Numbered from the stretch's first letter, positions 47,473 through 59,585 are shown. The stretch is 64,000 nt of DNA from Micractinium sp. NFX-FRZ (GCA_029339195.1 JAPTJF010000104.1:62001-126000), one strand, 5' to 3'. Numbers and translations: made by a program. Notes: generated by a model from the sequence alone, not told the origin.

Positions 47473-48472
47473 TCAGCAGCCGGGGGCAGCGGGCTTCCAG
47501 GCGGCCAACAGCTGGGCGGTGGCAAAGACGAGGTCGGGAGGGAAGAAGTTCTGCGGGCACCAAGGCGGGGGGAGAGGGCAGGAGCAGCAGGTGGGCTTAG
47601 TGACAAGAGTGAAGCAGGGCAAAGCATGGGTGAGCAGGGCGGTGTCGGCAGGGGCGTCAGGCGACAACCTGTGCTCTGTGACCGCCCCTTGCCCAGCCCC
47701 GCCATGCTGTTGAGCCACCGTCCACGCCTGCCCATCACCCCCAACCCCCACCCTCGCCCCACCCCCACACCTGCATGACCACCATGTCGCACAGGGCCTT
47801 GCACTGGGTGATGGGGCAGGTCATGGCGGTGCGGATGTTGGGCTTCTCGTCGTTGACAACCTGCGGGGACAGGGAGGACACAGAGGCTCGAGGGGAGGCA
47901 GGCGGTTGCGGGCCACCAAGGAAAACCTGGGGGGACAGCACCGCCAGGCACGCTGCGCAGGGCAGGGCAGGTAAGCCCTGGCTCTCACCTGGCACTGCAC
48001 GGTGCCGGGGGGCGCGGGGGGCACGGAGACCACGCACTCGGCGGAGTAGGAGGGGGGGATGGTGCAGTTGAAGGCGGTGGGGGTCCACGAGTCGCCTGGG
48101 GCCGAGCAGTTGGTGGGAAGCTGCAGGCGGGCGGGGCAGTGAGTTGCACAATGCGGTCAGCAAAGGATGCGCAGGGCCAAGGGGCCTGTTGTCGCCAATC
48201 ACAGGTCTGCAGCACAGCAGGGCGTGAGGCAAGCCGTGAGGCAGCAGGATGAATCTGGGGGCACACAGCCCCTTCACCATACAGAGGCCTGCAAGGGGGC
48301 CGTGGCGGCCGCCGCCTCCCGCCGCCCGCCGCCAAGGTTGGCTGCCTACCTGCTGCAGCAGCAGCCTGCCAGGCCCCAGGCCCGCTCCCTGAGCGCTGGC
48401 CACGAACATGATGCACAGGGCGGTCAACAACAGGGCTGGACAGCCCTGTCCCGCAAAGTGGCAGCGCATCAT
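47473..48472 (-). CDS. small secreted cysteine-rich protein
   Basis: Not recognised as a known family. Exons on the minus strand: 48472-48350, 48120-47989, 47860-47771, 47550-47473; 140 residues, all phase 0 with clean splice sites. The N-terminus is a signal peptide (ALLLTALCIMFVASAQG). The mature part has eight cysteines (NCS, NCT, AECVV, VQCQ, MTCPITQC, ALCDM and a terminal Cys), enough for four disulfides, and two N-glycosylation sequons. It is probably extracellular or in the cell wall. An in-frame upstream ATG at 48490 would lengthen the signal region slightly. Confidence 0.65.
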
Positions 48473-48685
48473 GGGAGGGACAGGCAGCACAGGTTGCGGT
48501 CAGACGCAGCCAACGGGTTTGAAAGCAGCAATGCGGGATGTGAGCGACAAGTATGCCCTGAAACAGCTTGCCCTCAGAGGGAACCGGCGCCTGCCGACGT
48601 GTCCCATGCCTGTATTTGAGCGCTGCGAGCCCTCGCACACACCGCCTTGGTGGGCTGTCGGAGCCGTTGTTGGTCCACTGCCAGC
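48473..48685. promoter_or_regulatory. compact divergent promoter between secreted-protein and PHD genes
   Basis: Only 213 bases separate two opposite start codons. No named motif identified. Confidence 0.6.
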
Positions 48686-49773
48686 ATGGCGAGACCGGGG
48701 GTTGAAGACGTTTTGGAAGCGGAGCAGATTGCTGCCGCGCAGGAGAACCCGGTGCGCTCACGCAGTGTTCAGCACGTTTCGCCAGTGTGTTTGAGACGGT
48801 CGCCATCCAGTCGGGCCATGCCGGGCAACAACCCCACCCGCCGCCGCCGCCGCCGCCGCCGCCACCTGCCCCCGCCGCCACCCGCCGTGTGCTAACTCCT
48901 ACCCTTGCCCTCCCGCTGCCTCCGCCTCCACCGCAGGTGCTCACACCGGCGCAGCTGCACTTGCTGCGCCAGCAGATTGATGCCCTGCGCCGCATCAATG
49001 TGCAGCTGAGGGCACTCAAGTACCGGGCCCGCACCGGGCGGGACCTGCCGGAGCTGCCTGGGCGCACCGCCTACTTGAGCGGCGGCGGTGCCAGCCGAGG
49101 CTGGGGCGGCGGCCGGGGCGCAGGCGACGGGCTGATGATTGCAGGGGGGCGCGGCAGGGGGCGGGGGCGCGGCAGGGGGCGTGGCGCCAAGCGTGGCAGG
49201 TGCGGCGTGCATGCGATCAACAGGCGGTTGGTTGGGCGTGCTGGGAGGGGATTGCTGGCCATCCTTGCAGCCCTGATGCACCCCTCCTACAGCTTGCCTG
49301 CCTGCAAAGCAAGGAACAACCGCCAGCCGGTGGCCACACCAGCATAACGACCACGGCTGGAGGGCGAGCCACCTGCCCCTGCCTTATGTTGCTTCTGGCC
49401 TCCAGCTCTGAACTGCCCCTCGCTGCTCCTGCCCCTGCACCCCTCGCTGCCCCTGCAGGGAGGACGAGAGCGACGGCGACGACTCAATTGTGGTACGCAG
49501 CAGCGAGGAGGAGGACGAGGCGGCGGCGGGGGCGGGCGGCAGCGGCAGCAGCAGCAGTGAGGAGGAGGAGGAGGGTGGGGAGTATGCTTCGGCAGACAGC
49601 TCCGAGAGCGAGGAAGACTTCAGCCTGCCAGTGGTGGCTGAGCCCCGCCGCACCAGCCGCATGCGGCGCCCCGCGTCAGCGGCAGGACAGACAGATGGCG
49701 GTGGCAGCGGCAGCGAAGAGGAGGCGGAAGGAGAGGAGGAGCAGCGGCAGGAGGGGGGCGCAGGGGAGGCCCC

Positions 49774-49808
<35 letters not shown>

Positions 49809-52150
49809 CAGCGGAGCCGGATGGGCCAGAGGGCGGCGAGGCCGACGGCGATGGTGGGGCCGGCAGCACAGCGCCAGCTGCAGAGCGCAAGGGTAAGCAG
49901 GCGCGCTGCGAAAAGCCGGGCGGTCCAGAAAAAAGCGGCAAGGGCGGCGCCAAGCGGAAGGGCCTGTTTAGGGTTGTGACAGAGACCCCAGCAGCGGGGG
50001 CGCCGCTGCAGCTTCTGCAACTCAAGCCGGTGGTGCCGCCCAGCAAGCCTGGCGGCGGCGGCAGCGGCGGTGAGGGAGAGCAGGAGGAGGAGGAGGCGGC
50101 GAAGGCGGAGGCGGAGGAGGAGGATGAGGTGGGGTGCACCGTGTGCGGCGAGAGCGAGGCGCCTGACGACCACAACGTCATCCTGATTTGTGAGGGCAAG
50201 GGCTGCAGGTGCGCGGCCAGCTGGGACGATGGTCGAGGGCGGGGCGGCGTGGAGGCATTATGGGTCTGCAACCCCTGCGGCAACGGTTGCGGCGGGTGGG
50301 GCCGCGGCGGTGAGCGGCAGCTTTGCTCTCTTTGGAGCGCAGATGGGCAGACCGGTCAACCGCGGGCAGGGAGGCGGGCAGGCAGCGCACCCGCAGCTCA
50401 GTTGGATGCCGCTGCTTCCTGCCTGTGGGTGTTGCTGGGCTCTGCTCTGCGGTCTGGCGCACACTGCACACGCCCTGAGCCGGCACCACACCGCCTCGCA
50501 CCACGCCACACACCCTTGCTTTGTTTCCACGGCAGCTTGCCCCCTTCGCCTGGCCCTCACCCTCCCCTCCCCTCAGCCCTGACTGCCCCTCGCTGCCGCA
50601 GCGTGGCAGTGCACCAGCTGTGCTACCCCCACCGCTGCTTGCCCCGTTGCCCTTTGGCCTACCCCCCCGCTGCCATCTCACCCTCCCCTCCCCTCCCTGC
50701 GCCCCCTGCCCACCGCCTGCCCTGCTGCAGCGTGGCAGTGCACCAGCTGTGCTACGGCGTGCACACAGTGCCCAAGGGGAAGTGGCTGTGCGATGCCTGC
50801 AAGGCAAAGCTGAAGCCGGGGGCCGCCAACTGCTGCCTCTGCCCCGTGGTGGGCAGCGCGGTCAGGAAGGTGGGTGGGGGCACGGCTGGCGTGGGGTGGG
50901 TGGGGGCTGGGCAGAGGAGTAGGGAAGGATTCATGCTCCACCGGTGCTGGCCGGCTGGCTCTGGCGGGACGCAGGCGAGCGGGCGCCTTTCTTCTTTTGT
51001 GCCTGCTTGCCTCCCCCTCTTCTTCTCCCCCGCTCTGCCCACGTGCCTGCCTGCCTGCCTGCCGTTGCTCACTCGCACCCCGTGTCACCCTTGCACACAC
51101 AAACACGCCCCCGTCCCGCCACCCCTCGCTCCACCTTCCCCCCCTTCCACAGGTCACTTCCCTGGGGCGCGTGGTGCCGCCCGGCAAGGCCAAGCCCGGC
51201 CAGGCGCTGTACTGCCACATGGCGTGCGCGCTGTGGGTGCCCGAGGTCGAGTTTGCCAACAAGGACAGCGTGGCGGATGTGAAGCTGGATGCCCTGACGG
51301 CGGTGCGCGTCAAGCTGCGCTGCGAGCTGTGCAAGCAGGCGGGCGGCGGCGCAATGTGAGTGATGGGTGGGAGGGGGGGTGATGGGGGCGGGGTGGGGCA
51401 GGGGGGGAGGGTGCGGTTTGCAAAAGGCACTCCGGCAGGCCCCAGACTTGGCAGTCCCTGCTTTTAGTGTGATGTGAGGCCCTGGTCCCTGCTGTGTTGT
51501 CAACAGCGCTTTGAATAGAAGCAGCTCCACCGTTGGGGCCCTGCCCGGCCACCTGCTGCTGCCTGCCCGCGGAGCCTCCCGCCAGCTCAGTTGCTCCGTG
51601 CACCCACCCCATGCTGCCTCCACCCCCCCGCGCCCCCTGCAGCCAGTGCGCGTTTGGCACCTGCTGCCGCTCCTTCCACGTGCTCTGCGGCCGGGCAGCT
51701 GGCCAGAAGCTGGAGTTCCGCAGCACCGACAGCGAGGCGCTGGGCTTCTGTGCCCTGCACTCCAAGCCCGCCTTTGCCAAGATTGTGAGCTGGGCAGGGA
51801 GGTGGCTGGCTGCGCTGAGCTGGCGCATTGGCGGGGAGTGTGCTGGCTGGCTGGCTGGCAGCTGTTGGCGTTAGGGTTTGGGGACAAGGGTGCCACTGCC
51901 GGTCTGCTATTGCCTCCCTGCCTCCCCTGCCTTGCACTGCCCCTCGGCACCAGCCGGCAGCGTGCTTGCTCTCTCTCCCCCCGCATTTTGTCCCCCCCCC
52001 CATCCCTTCCTGCCACACACCCAAGCATACCTACCTGTTCCTCCTTCCCCACGCCTGTTCTGTTCCTGCCAGGTGGACGAGATATTGGAGGGGAAGCGGC
52101 CGCTGGACCTGGCGGGGCCCCCGCTGGAGGACGGGGAGGGGGATGAGTAG
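48686..52150 (+). CDS. chromatin reader with QLQ motif, PHD and extended PHD fingers
   Basis: Exons 48686-48751, 48937-49199, 49459-50208, 50731-50869, 51153-51355, 51643-51784, 52073-52150; 546 residues. Residues about 23-42 read LTPAQLHLLRQQIDALRRI, close to the QLQ domain of SWI/SNF ATPases and plant GRFs. An RG-rich stretch and a long acidic, Ser- and Gln-rich linker follow. PHD finger about 336-385: CTVCGESE, ILICEGKGC, VHQLCYG, KWLCDAC. The extended PHD follows at once (CCLCPVVG, YCHMACALWVPEV, LRCELC, FGTCCRSFHVLCG, FCALHSKP). PHD plus ePHD is the arrangement of JADE, BRPF and AF10, which read histone H3; a nuclear histone-binding role is expected. Pairing with QLQ is unusual. Confidence 0.88.
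49777..49808 (+). repeat. CAG run (poly-Gln) in PHD gene
   Basis: About ten CAG codons in the acidic linker. Confidence 0.9.
50599..50626 (+). repeat. exon echo in PHD-gene intron (copy of 50728-50755)
   Basis: 28 identical bases: the CAG acceptor and the first 25 bases of the next exon (SVAVHQLCY) occur 129 bases earlier in the intron. It could act as an alternative acceptor, but the following bases diverge. Confidence 0.95.
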
Positions 52151-52780
52151 CGGGGCAACGAATAGTGGGGCCAGCCTGCAGGGTGGCAGCCGGTAGCGAC
52201 GGCGGGCACTGTCCCTCGTGACGTCTCGTTGACTGAATTGTGCTGACTAAGTTGCGCCGAGTTGCGCTGCAGCCTGCTGCAGCAATGTTGACATTGCACT
52301 ATGGGGGCCTCCTATAGATGTGATAATTTTATGATGTTGACCTAGGGCCTAACCTGATGAACTTGACACCTATTTCATGCACTGTCGGATGCGTGTTGAT
52401 GTGCAAAAGCTAGAGGGGAAGGTCAGTGCGGCGGGTGGGGCGCAGCTGGAGGTGGCAGTGGGCCGGCAGCGGGGCAACAGTGCAGGCCAGAGCCTCCTGC
52501 TGGCTGGTGTGCAACTCCAGAGGCAAGTTTGATGACAGGGAAGCACGGATCTGGCGAGCTGGTAAGGTTTCTTGCTGCCCTGGGCCCCAGGCTGGGGTGA
52601 GCTCACCTGCCGCCTGGCGCATGTTAGCGGCGCCACCTCACCCTGACCTGGGTCGGGGATGGGGTTGTGGGGCGCTCCCGGATGCTCTGAAGCTTGCCAG
52701 CGCACTCTCTGGTGCCCGGACACTAGGGTCTTGCCGCTCGCAACGCGCCGGACGCCCCTGCGCTTGAGCGACCAGCAGCC
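52151..52780. other. intergenic: PHD-gene 3' region and asparagine-synthetase promoter
   Basis: 630 bases, AT-richer at 52300-52390. No supported gene. Confidence 0.6.
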
Positions 52781-55700
52781 ATGTGCGGCATATTGGCGGC
52801 GCTGGGCCTGGCCGGCGGCCAGGCGGACGCAGAGAAGAACAGGCGGGAAATTCTGAAGCTCAGTCACCTGCTGAAGCACCGCGGCCCCGACCAAAGGTCG
52901 ATTTACCAGGCGCCTGACGGCCGCGCCTTCATTACTTTTGAGCGCCTGATGATCGTGGACCCCACGGACACCGGCAGGTGCGGATTGAGAGCCGGGGTAA
53001 TAGGGATACGCTTGTGTGACCACTTGCGCCGCCGCCGCCGCTGCCGCCGCCCTAGCGCGCGACCTAGCGACCCCAGTTCCCCTCACCTGTGTGCGCCTTG
53101 CCTCCCGCTTGCAGGCAGCCCTTCCAGATTGCCACCCCCGAGGGCAACATTGCCTGGGCGCTGTGAGTGGGCTTGGGGGATTCAGGAGAGCAGGCAGCAT
53201 CTGCAGCAGGAGCCAGTAACCCGCACCTGGTGCGACTGCGCTCGAGGCACTTGCTGCCTGCAAGCAGACACTGCAGCAAGCCTTGCCCGTGCATTGGCTA
53301 AGCACTCGTGGGCAAGCTCTCTAGCCAGCGCGGGCGGGCAGGGAAGGCAGTGTTACAGCTGCGCTCGGTGGGCGGGTGCGTTGCGGAAGGTGGATGTGTG
53401 GTCCCGGAGGGAAGCCCAGCCGCATCAACCTGGCAGCACGCCCCAACCCCGGCAGCTGCAGGTTTTAAAAGGCAGGGACGCTCAGGGGTGACGGGCCCCC
53501 CACGCCATGCACAGCTGCCCCAGAACCCGCACTTCCTTGCCTGCATTCACCCTCCCATCGCGCCCCCTCTCTGTGCAGCAACTCTGAGATCTACAACCAC
53601 CAGGAGCTGCGGGAGGCCAAGCTGGCAGGCGTGGACCTGCACTCACGCTCCGACTCCGCCATTGTGAGCGCCCCAGCCTGGCCCGGCCCAGCGCTCTCAC
53701 AGGTTGCCGTGCGAGGCATGCATCAGATGAAGAAGCACAGCGGGCTGCGCTGCTGTGCAGCAGCAGTTGGGACGTGGGTGCAGGCATGCAGGCGGTGTGC
53801 AGGCAAGCACGCTCCCATGCGATCTGTGCCAGAATCACAAGAGTACAGGGCCCGTCATCAGAAGCAGCAGACTTCAAGGCTCGACCGTGCAGCAAGGTTG
53901 GGCACCCCCGCTGCACACGCCGGCACCTCCCAACCTAAATTTCCACCTTTCCTTGTGTGTCGCCGCGCCTCGCAGGTGGGCTACCTGTACCAGAAGTATG
54001 GTGACACCAACGAGCTGTGGAACAGCCTGGACGGCATCTTTGCGTGCGTCATCTGGGACGAGCGCACCGGCACCTTCTGCGCGGCCCGCGACCCCATCGG
54101 CATCTGCTCCCTCTACTGGGGCAAGGCCGCCGACGGCAGCGTGTGGTTTGCCAGCGAGATGAAGGCGCTGCAGAGCAAGTGCGTCACCATCGACTGCTTC
54201 CCGCCGGTAAGGCAGGCCGGGAGTTTGTGGGCTGTGAGGGGTGGGGTGTGGAGAGAGCAAGTGCAGCACCATCCCCTCGCGAAGCGGGAGGTGGGCGAGC
54301 GCGGGGCGGCAAGGTGGCGGGATGCGAAGCAGTGGGGGAACTGGGGGTGTTGAATGAAGCAGGGCGGAAGGAGGCGGTGCAGAGCACTGCCTCAAGGGCA
54401 GCTGGGGCATTGTCCAGAGCAAACACAGGCTAGCAGGAGCAGCTTCGGCAGGTCAAGAGCAAGACTTGTGGCGACAACAGCTGCTAGCCCTGTGGGGCCC
54501 CGCCGGCAGAGTGGGCTAGCTGCCATTATCAGCTAGCACAGCGGTGGATGGACGCCGCTGCTGCCGAGGCACAGGGGCGGCGGACAGGGGGCGCTGCAGG
54601 CGGCTGCCCGCCCAGCGTGGGTTCGCAGCAATGCATCGATGGGCGCCGTCAGCAGTAGAGAGCAGCAGCAGTAGTAATGCAGCAGCAGCAGCAGCAGCAG
54701 TTGTAATGCAGCAGCAGCAGCAGCATTGATGTTGCAGCGCCGCAAGTCCGGCTTGCCCCACCGCCGTGCATCACCTCGCCCCCGCCCCTGCCCCCCGTCC
54801 CGCCCCCCGCAGGGCCACGTGTACCGCAGCAGCACGGGCACCCTGGAGCGCTGGTTCAACCCCGACTGGATCGACGTCAACCGCATCCCCACGCAGCACG
54901 TCGACCTGCCCGTGCTCAAGCAGGTCAGCAGGACACCTCTATAGAAAGCTCACTTGCTGAGCTTGTGAAAACAGAAAGGGCAGCAGGCTGTTCTACATGC
55001 CCTGTACCTGCTGCTGTTCCCTCCTGCATCGTTGGCTTTAGGCCCATGTGCCTGTGAGCATTGTGGATTGTGTCCTCAACTCGTGTGCTGACCCGCTGTG
55101 GTGTGGTGCCCACACACGTCAAGTGCAGACGTTCATCGACGCCGTGGTGAAGCGGCTGATGTCGGACGCCCCCCTGGCCATCCTGCTGAGCGGCGGCCTG
55201 GACAGCAGCCTGGTGGCCAGCGTGGCGGTGCGCCACATCAAGCAGTCCAAGAACGCGTTTGACCCCGACCACAAGCTGCACACCTACTCCATCGGCATCG
55301 CGGGTGAGGCGCGGGCTGCTGAGGGGCTGGGTCAGAAGCTGGGCGGGCCAGAAGGACCAGGGATCTGCCGCACCGGGATCTGCCGCCCCGCCTCTTCCAC
55401 TGCTCCCCGGCCTCCTCCCCTCCTCCCCACCCCTCACTCTCCACCTCACCTCCCTCCTCCCCGCCACCCCGCCCCGCCTGCCCCAGGCTCGCCCGACCTG
55501 ATCGCCGCCCGCAAGGTGTCTGACTTCCTGGGCACGATCCACCACGAGTTCACCTTCACGGTGGAGGAGGGGATTGACGCGCTGTACGACCTCATCTACC
55601 ACATCGAGTCGTACGAGCAGGTGGGGGGAACTTTTTGTGTGTGTGTGTGTGTGTTGCATTGTGTGTTGCATGGGGTTTTAGGGTGGGGATCTGACATGCT

Positions 55701-58499
55701 CAGCTACCGCATCGAGTCGTGCGTGAGAGGCAACGTGCAGTGGGGTGGCAGAGATGGCTTTGTGTGGGGTGACAGCCTGAGCAGGCGTAGGCGGCTTGTA
55801 TGGGGCGCGGCAGGCTGGCACTGGGCTGCCTGGTCCATGTGCCTCGCTGGGCTGCCTCCAGCAGTGCCCGCTCTGCTCACCCCTCTTCCCTGGCTTTTTT
55901 AAATGACCTTCTTCACCCCCACCCCCACCCCCACCGCGCACACCTGCAGGTGCGCGCCGCCGTGCCTATGTACCTGCTGAGCCAGCGGATCAAGGCGATG
56001 GGCATGAAGGTGGTGCTGAGCGGGGAGGGGGCCGACGAAATCTTTGGCGGATACCTCTACTTCCACAAGGCGCCCTCCCCCGGTGAGCGCAGCGGGGCAT
56101 CTGGTTTATTGGCTGTCCAGTTGGTAGGTTGGTGGGGTTGGAAGGGGCGGGCAGCTGAAAGGGGGGAGCTCGGCGCAGGCTGCACCTCTCTGCAGTCCCT
56201 CCCTCCCTTGCATCACCTGCCAGCTCACACGACGTGGCTACTTGTGCGTCCCTCGTGCCTCCCGCCTCGTCAGCGCCCAGTCTCTGGGCGCCCCTGTGAC
56301 ACCTCCCCCAAACTCTCACCCTCTGTGCCCCTCCTACACCCCACCTCCCCTCCCCCACCCCACCCCACCCCACCCCGCCCCCCCATGCAGAGGAGTACCA
56401 CAAGGAGTGCGTGCGGCTGGTGACGCGGCTGCACCAGTGGGACGTGCTGCGCGCCAACAAGGCGCCCTTTGCCTTTGGCCTGGAGACGCGCGTGCCCTTC
56501 CTGGACAAGCAGTTCCTGCAGGTGGGGCTTGGCAGAGGAAGGGGTTGGGGGCGGGTTGGGTGGGCAGTGTTGTTGCCTAGGGCTATGGTCAGGACGAAAC
56601 AATGTGACTGTGTTGCTTTTAGTGGAAACCCTTTGCTTCAGAAGCAGCTCCTGCAGACCTGTGGGCCTGAGGGTGGGCAGCTGGGGCGGGGGCAGGGCTG
56701 GGGTGTCGAGGCAAGCGCTGTTCTGGCGCTCACACCTGCGCCCCGCTGCCCCCACTCTCTTCTCTCACTCTCCTGTTTCCAACAGTGTGTCGCCCCTTCT
56801 CTCAACCCTCCTCCGCCCCCACCCTCCCCTCCAGGTGTCGATGAACATCAACGCCGCCGACAAGATGCCCAACCTGGCTGAGAAGCCCGACGGGAAGCAC
56901 GCCAAGCTGGAGAAGTACATACTGCGCAAGGTGGGGTGGGGCGCCTGGGGTGTGTGTGCCAGTCAAGACAGGGTGCCGGCCCACTCTCTCGCTCACTCCC
57001 GATTCTTTGCGCCTCCACCCACCTTCTCCTGCCCCCTCGCCCCGCCTTTACCCTCTTGCCAGGCCTTTGACGAGCCGGAGACCCCGTACCTGCTCCATCG
57101 CTCGCTCCTAATTCGGTGTATCTTACCTTCCCCTCCACCCCACCCCTGCCCCCCCCAGGCGTTTGACGAGCCGGAGAACCCGTACCTGCCCGACGAGGTG
57201 CTGTTCCGCCAGAAGGAGCAGTTCAGCGACGGCGTGGGGTACGACTGGGTGGACGGCCTCAAGGAGCACGCAGCCAAGGTGAGGGCATCCCCCAACTGCA
57301 CATCTTACCATTGGTGTAGGTATGTCGGGCAGGGCGAGGTAGGCAGGGGTGCATGCTGCCTCAAGTCGCATGGGGCAGAGCGGCACATGCGCAGCTCCTG
57401 CGCCCCTGTGCCCCTGGGCCCCTGCACTTGCTTCACCCGTCTGAACGCACACTGCTGCCTCCCATTGAAGCCTGCGCCTCCCGCCCCCACCATCCCCCTC
57501 CTGTCACCAACACACGCAGGTGGTGACGGACGACATGTGGGAGTCGCGGTTTGAGCGCTTCCCGGTGCACCCCCCTCGCACCCGCGAGTACTACCTCCTC
57601 CGCTCCATCTTTGACACACACTTCCCGCACAAGGACGCGCTCAAGACCGTGCCGCAGGTGGGTGGGGTGCGGGGCGCGCCTGCCTGCACAGGGCTCCCGC
57701 CATGTGTGCCTGGTTCACCTCTCGGGGTGCTACTGTGTTGGGGGGCGCTGCAAGGGCATGTGCATGTCCTTGGACAGCCACCCTGTAGACTCGTTGCCCA
57801 TATGGGTAGGGACACGCTGCGTGCCATGCCGCACAGTCGTGGCCGGCCGGCAAACTGGCCGTGCGGCGTTGCACGTGCTGGGCTCGCTGCCGGGGCTTGC
57901 TTGGGACCGTGTGTCAAGAGCGCGAGCCCGCGCGGCGCCTGCATGCATCTGTGCGGTACATACCCCTCGCCACCTCTCTCCCGTGCTGAACCCCTGGTGC
58001 ACCGCTGTCTGTTGCGCACCGCAGGGTCTCTCCATTGCCTGCTCCACCCCCGAGGCCCTCAAGTGGGACCCCGAGTGGGAGAACATGCACGAAATCAGGT
58101 GGGGGGGGTGGGAAAGGGGCTGCGGACCTGTGCCGCGCATGAGGGGCTGGACATTTGCCTGGGCTGGGAGTGTGGTGTGAAAGGGGCTGCAGAGAGGCCT
58201 GGGGCCAGGAGGCGGGCAGCGCTGTTGTGCATACGCGGCGATGGCCAAGGCAATCACGCTGCTCGAGGTTGTGGTGAGCACCAGGTCAACCCGCCACCAC
58301 CTACACCTTGCACGGACCGTGGCCGTTGGGGCACGCCATGCTCGTTCCATGCGTACCCCACCGCTCACCTGTCCTGCTCCCCCATCCCTTGTGTCTGCGC
58401 AGCGGCCGCGCCATCAAGGCAGTGCACGAGGCGGGGGCGGACTTCAAGCTGGACCAGCCGGCGGACGGTGCCGCTGCGACAGCCAACGGCGTGCACTGA
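52781..58499 (+). CDS. ASN: asparagine synthetase (glutamine-hydrolysing)
   Basis: Converts aspartate, glutamine and ATP to asparagine in the cytosol. Exons 52781-52977, 53115-53162, 53579-53663, 53976-54206, 54813-54923, 55129-55303, 55487-55620, 55950-56082, 56391-56521, 56835-56930, 57159-57278, 57520-57657, 58025-58098, 58403-58499; 589 residues, the plant length. MCGILA gives the N-terminal Cys nucleophile of the class II glutaminase. HRGPDQR, NSEIYNH and [13 protein letters not shown] complete that half. The synthetase half has the ATP loop [33 protein letters not shown] and [12 protein letters not shown]. All key motifs are intact. Two introns carry exon echoes. Confidence 0.98.
54660..54725 (+). 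repeat. CAG/GTAATG microsatellite in asparagine-synthetase intron
   Basis: Runs of GCA/CAG separated by GTAATG spacers within the 606-base intron 54207-54812. Confidence 0.85.
55699..55723 (+). repeat. exon echo in asparagine-synthetase intron (copy of 55591-55615)
   Basis: 22 of 25 bases match the end of the preceding exon. Original LIYHIESYE; copy LSYRIESC. Confidence 0.82.
57059..57094 (+). repeat. exon echo in asparagine-synthetase intron (copy of 57155-57190)
   Basis: About 33 of 36 bases match the CCAG acceptor and start of the following exon. Original [13 protein letters not shown]; copy [13 protein letters not shown]. Confidence 0.92.
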
Positions 58500-59585
58500 G
58501 CACAGGCCGCCTGCCTGCCTGCCTGCAGCGGGGAACAGCGCACACTGCCCCCGCGCCCCCGCCAGCTTTGCTGCCCCTCCCTCCACCACCTTACCCCTCC
58601 CTCGATTCCTACCTGCCTGATTGCCTTGCCTTGCCTGCTTGCTTGCTTGCTATTTGTACTGCCAGTGGCATTGCGCTGCCAGCCGTTGCCAGGGCGCTGG
58701 CCTCTCTTGGTGCTCCGTCCATTGCTCTACGCTTGTCCCTGCCTTCCCTCCCCTTGCTCATGCGGGCGTGCCGTGCCGCTCGAGTGCCTGCCACCGCCCC
58801 CGCCTCTTCCCTTGCATCTCTCTGCTCTCTGCAGCTTGCCAGTGGCCGCCTTGTGACCAGTCCGTCTCGTTTTCCTCCACCCCCTCCTCCTCCCATTGTT
58901 TCTGCCGCCCCCCCACGATTCTTGGCTTGACCTGAACCGCCCCCTTTTCGTTCGTGAGCCGTGTACATTACGCCGCTTGAATGACACACACACACACATT
59001 GTGAGACTGCGCTGGATATGGAGCAGTGCACAGTCGTGCAGTAGTGAGCAGCGCACAATTATCGAGGAGTGCACAACCATGGAGGAGTGCGAGCAGCGGG
59101 GCCAGTGCTGCTGCAACCCTGACATGAACAGTGCTGGGCAGCGCAGGCGCAGCGCCTTCCCATGTGCTGCACAGTCAACCCCGCCCTCACCTCACTGCTC
59201 AGCCAGCAACAGCGACACCTAGGAGAGCCTATGGCACCACAGGGAGGGTACATTACACTATATTACAGGGCAGGGCAGGGCATACAGCATGCAGCCAGGG
59301 CAGGGCGGCCTGGCTGCAGGGGGTGACAGCCTGCACATGCGGCATGCCAGCGGGCAAAGGAAGGCGACAGGCGATATGGCCACATACATCATACAAAAGG
59401 GCACCAGGATGCACTCCAGTAAGACAGCCGAAGCACAGGGCCCTGTGCAGGGGCCGTGCCAGGCAAGCAGAGCGCCACAGGCCGGGTGAAGGACAAGTGC
59501 TGTGTCTTGGAGAGCAGCAGCACACTGAAAGCAGCAACATGTTCGGATGCAGAACACCGCATGCAGGGGTGACACATAGCATGAC
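58500..59585. other. convergent 3' regions of asparagine synthetase and SKIP22 genes
   Basis: Long C/T-rich 3' sequence with a short CA repeat near 58985. The poly(A) signals of the minus-strand gene lie at 59263-59277. No further gene supported. Confidence 0.6.
59263..59277 (-). terminator. two polyadenylation signals TGTAA for SKIP22-like gene
   Basis: TTACA occurs at 59263-59267 and 59273-59277 on the plus strand, about 310 bases past the stop codon. Confidence 0.65.

Noticed and set aside
46559..47713. 384-codon open frame overlapping the RIBA 3' end and beyond
   Set aside because: Out of frame with RIBA exon 4, low complexity and without domains; explained as a shadow frame.
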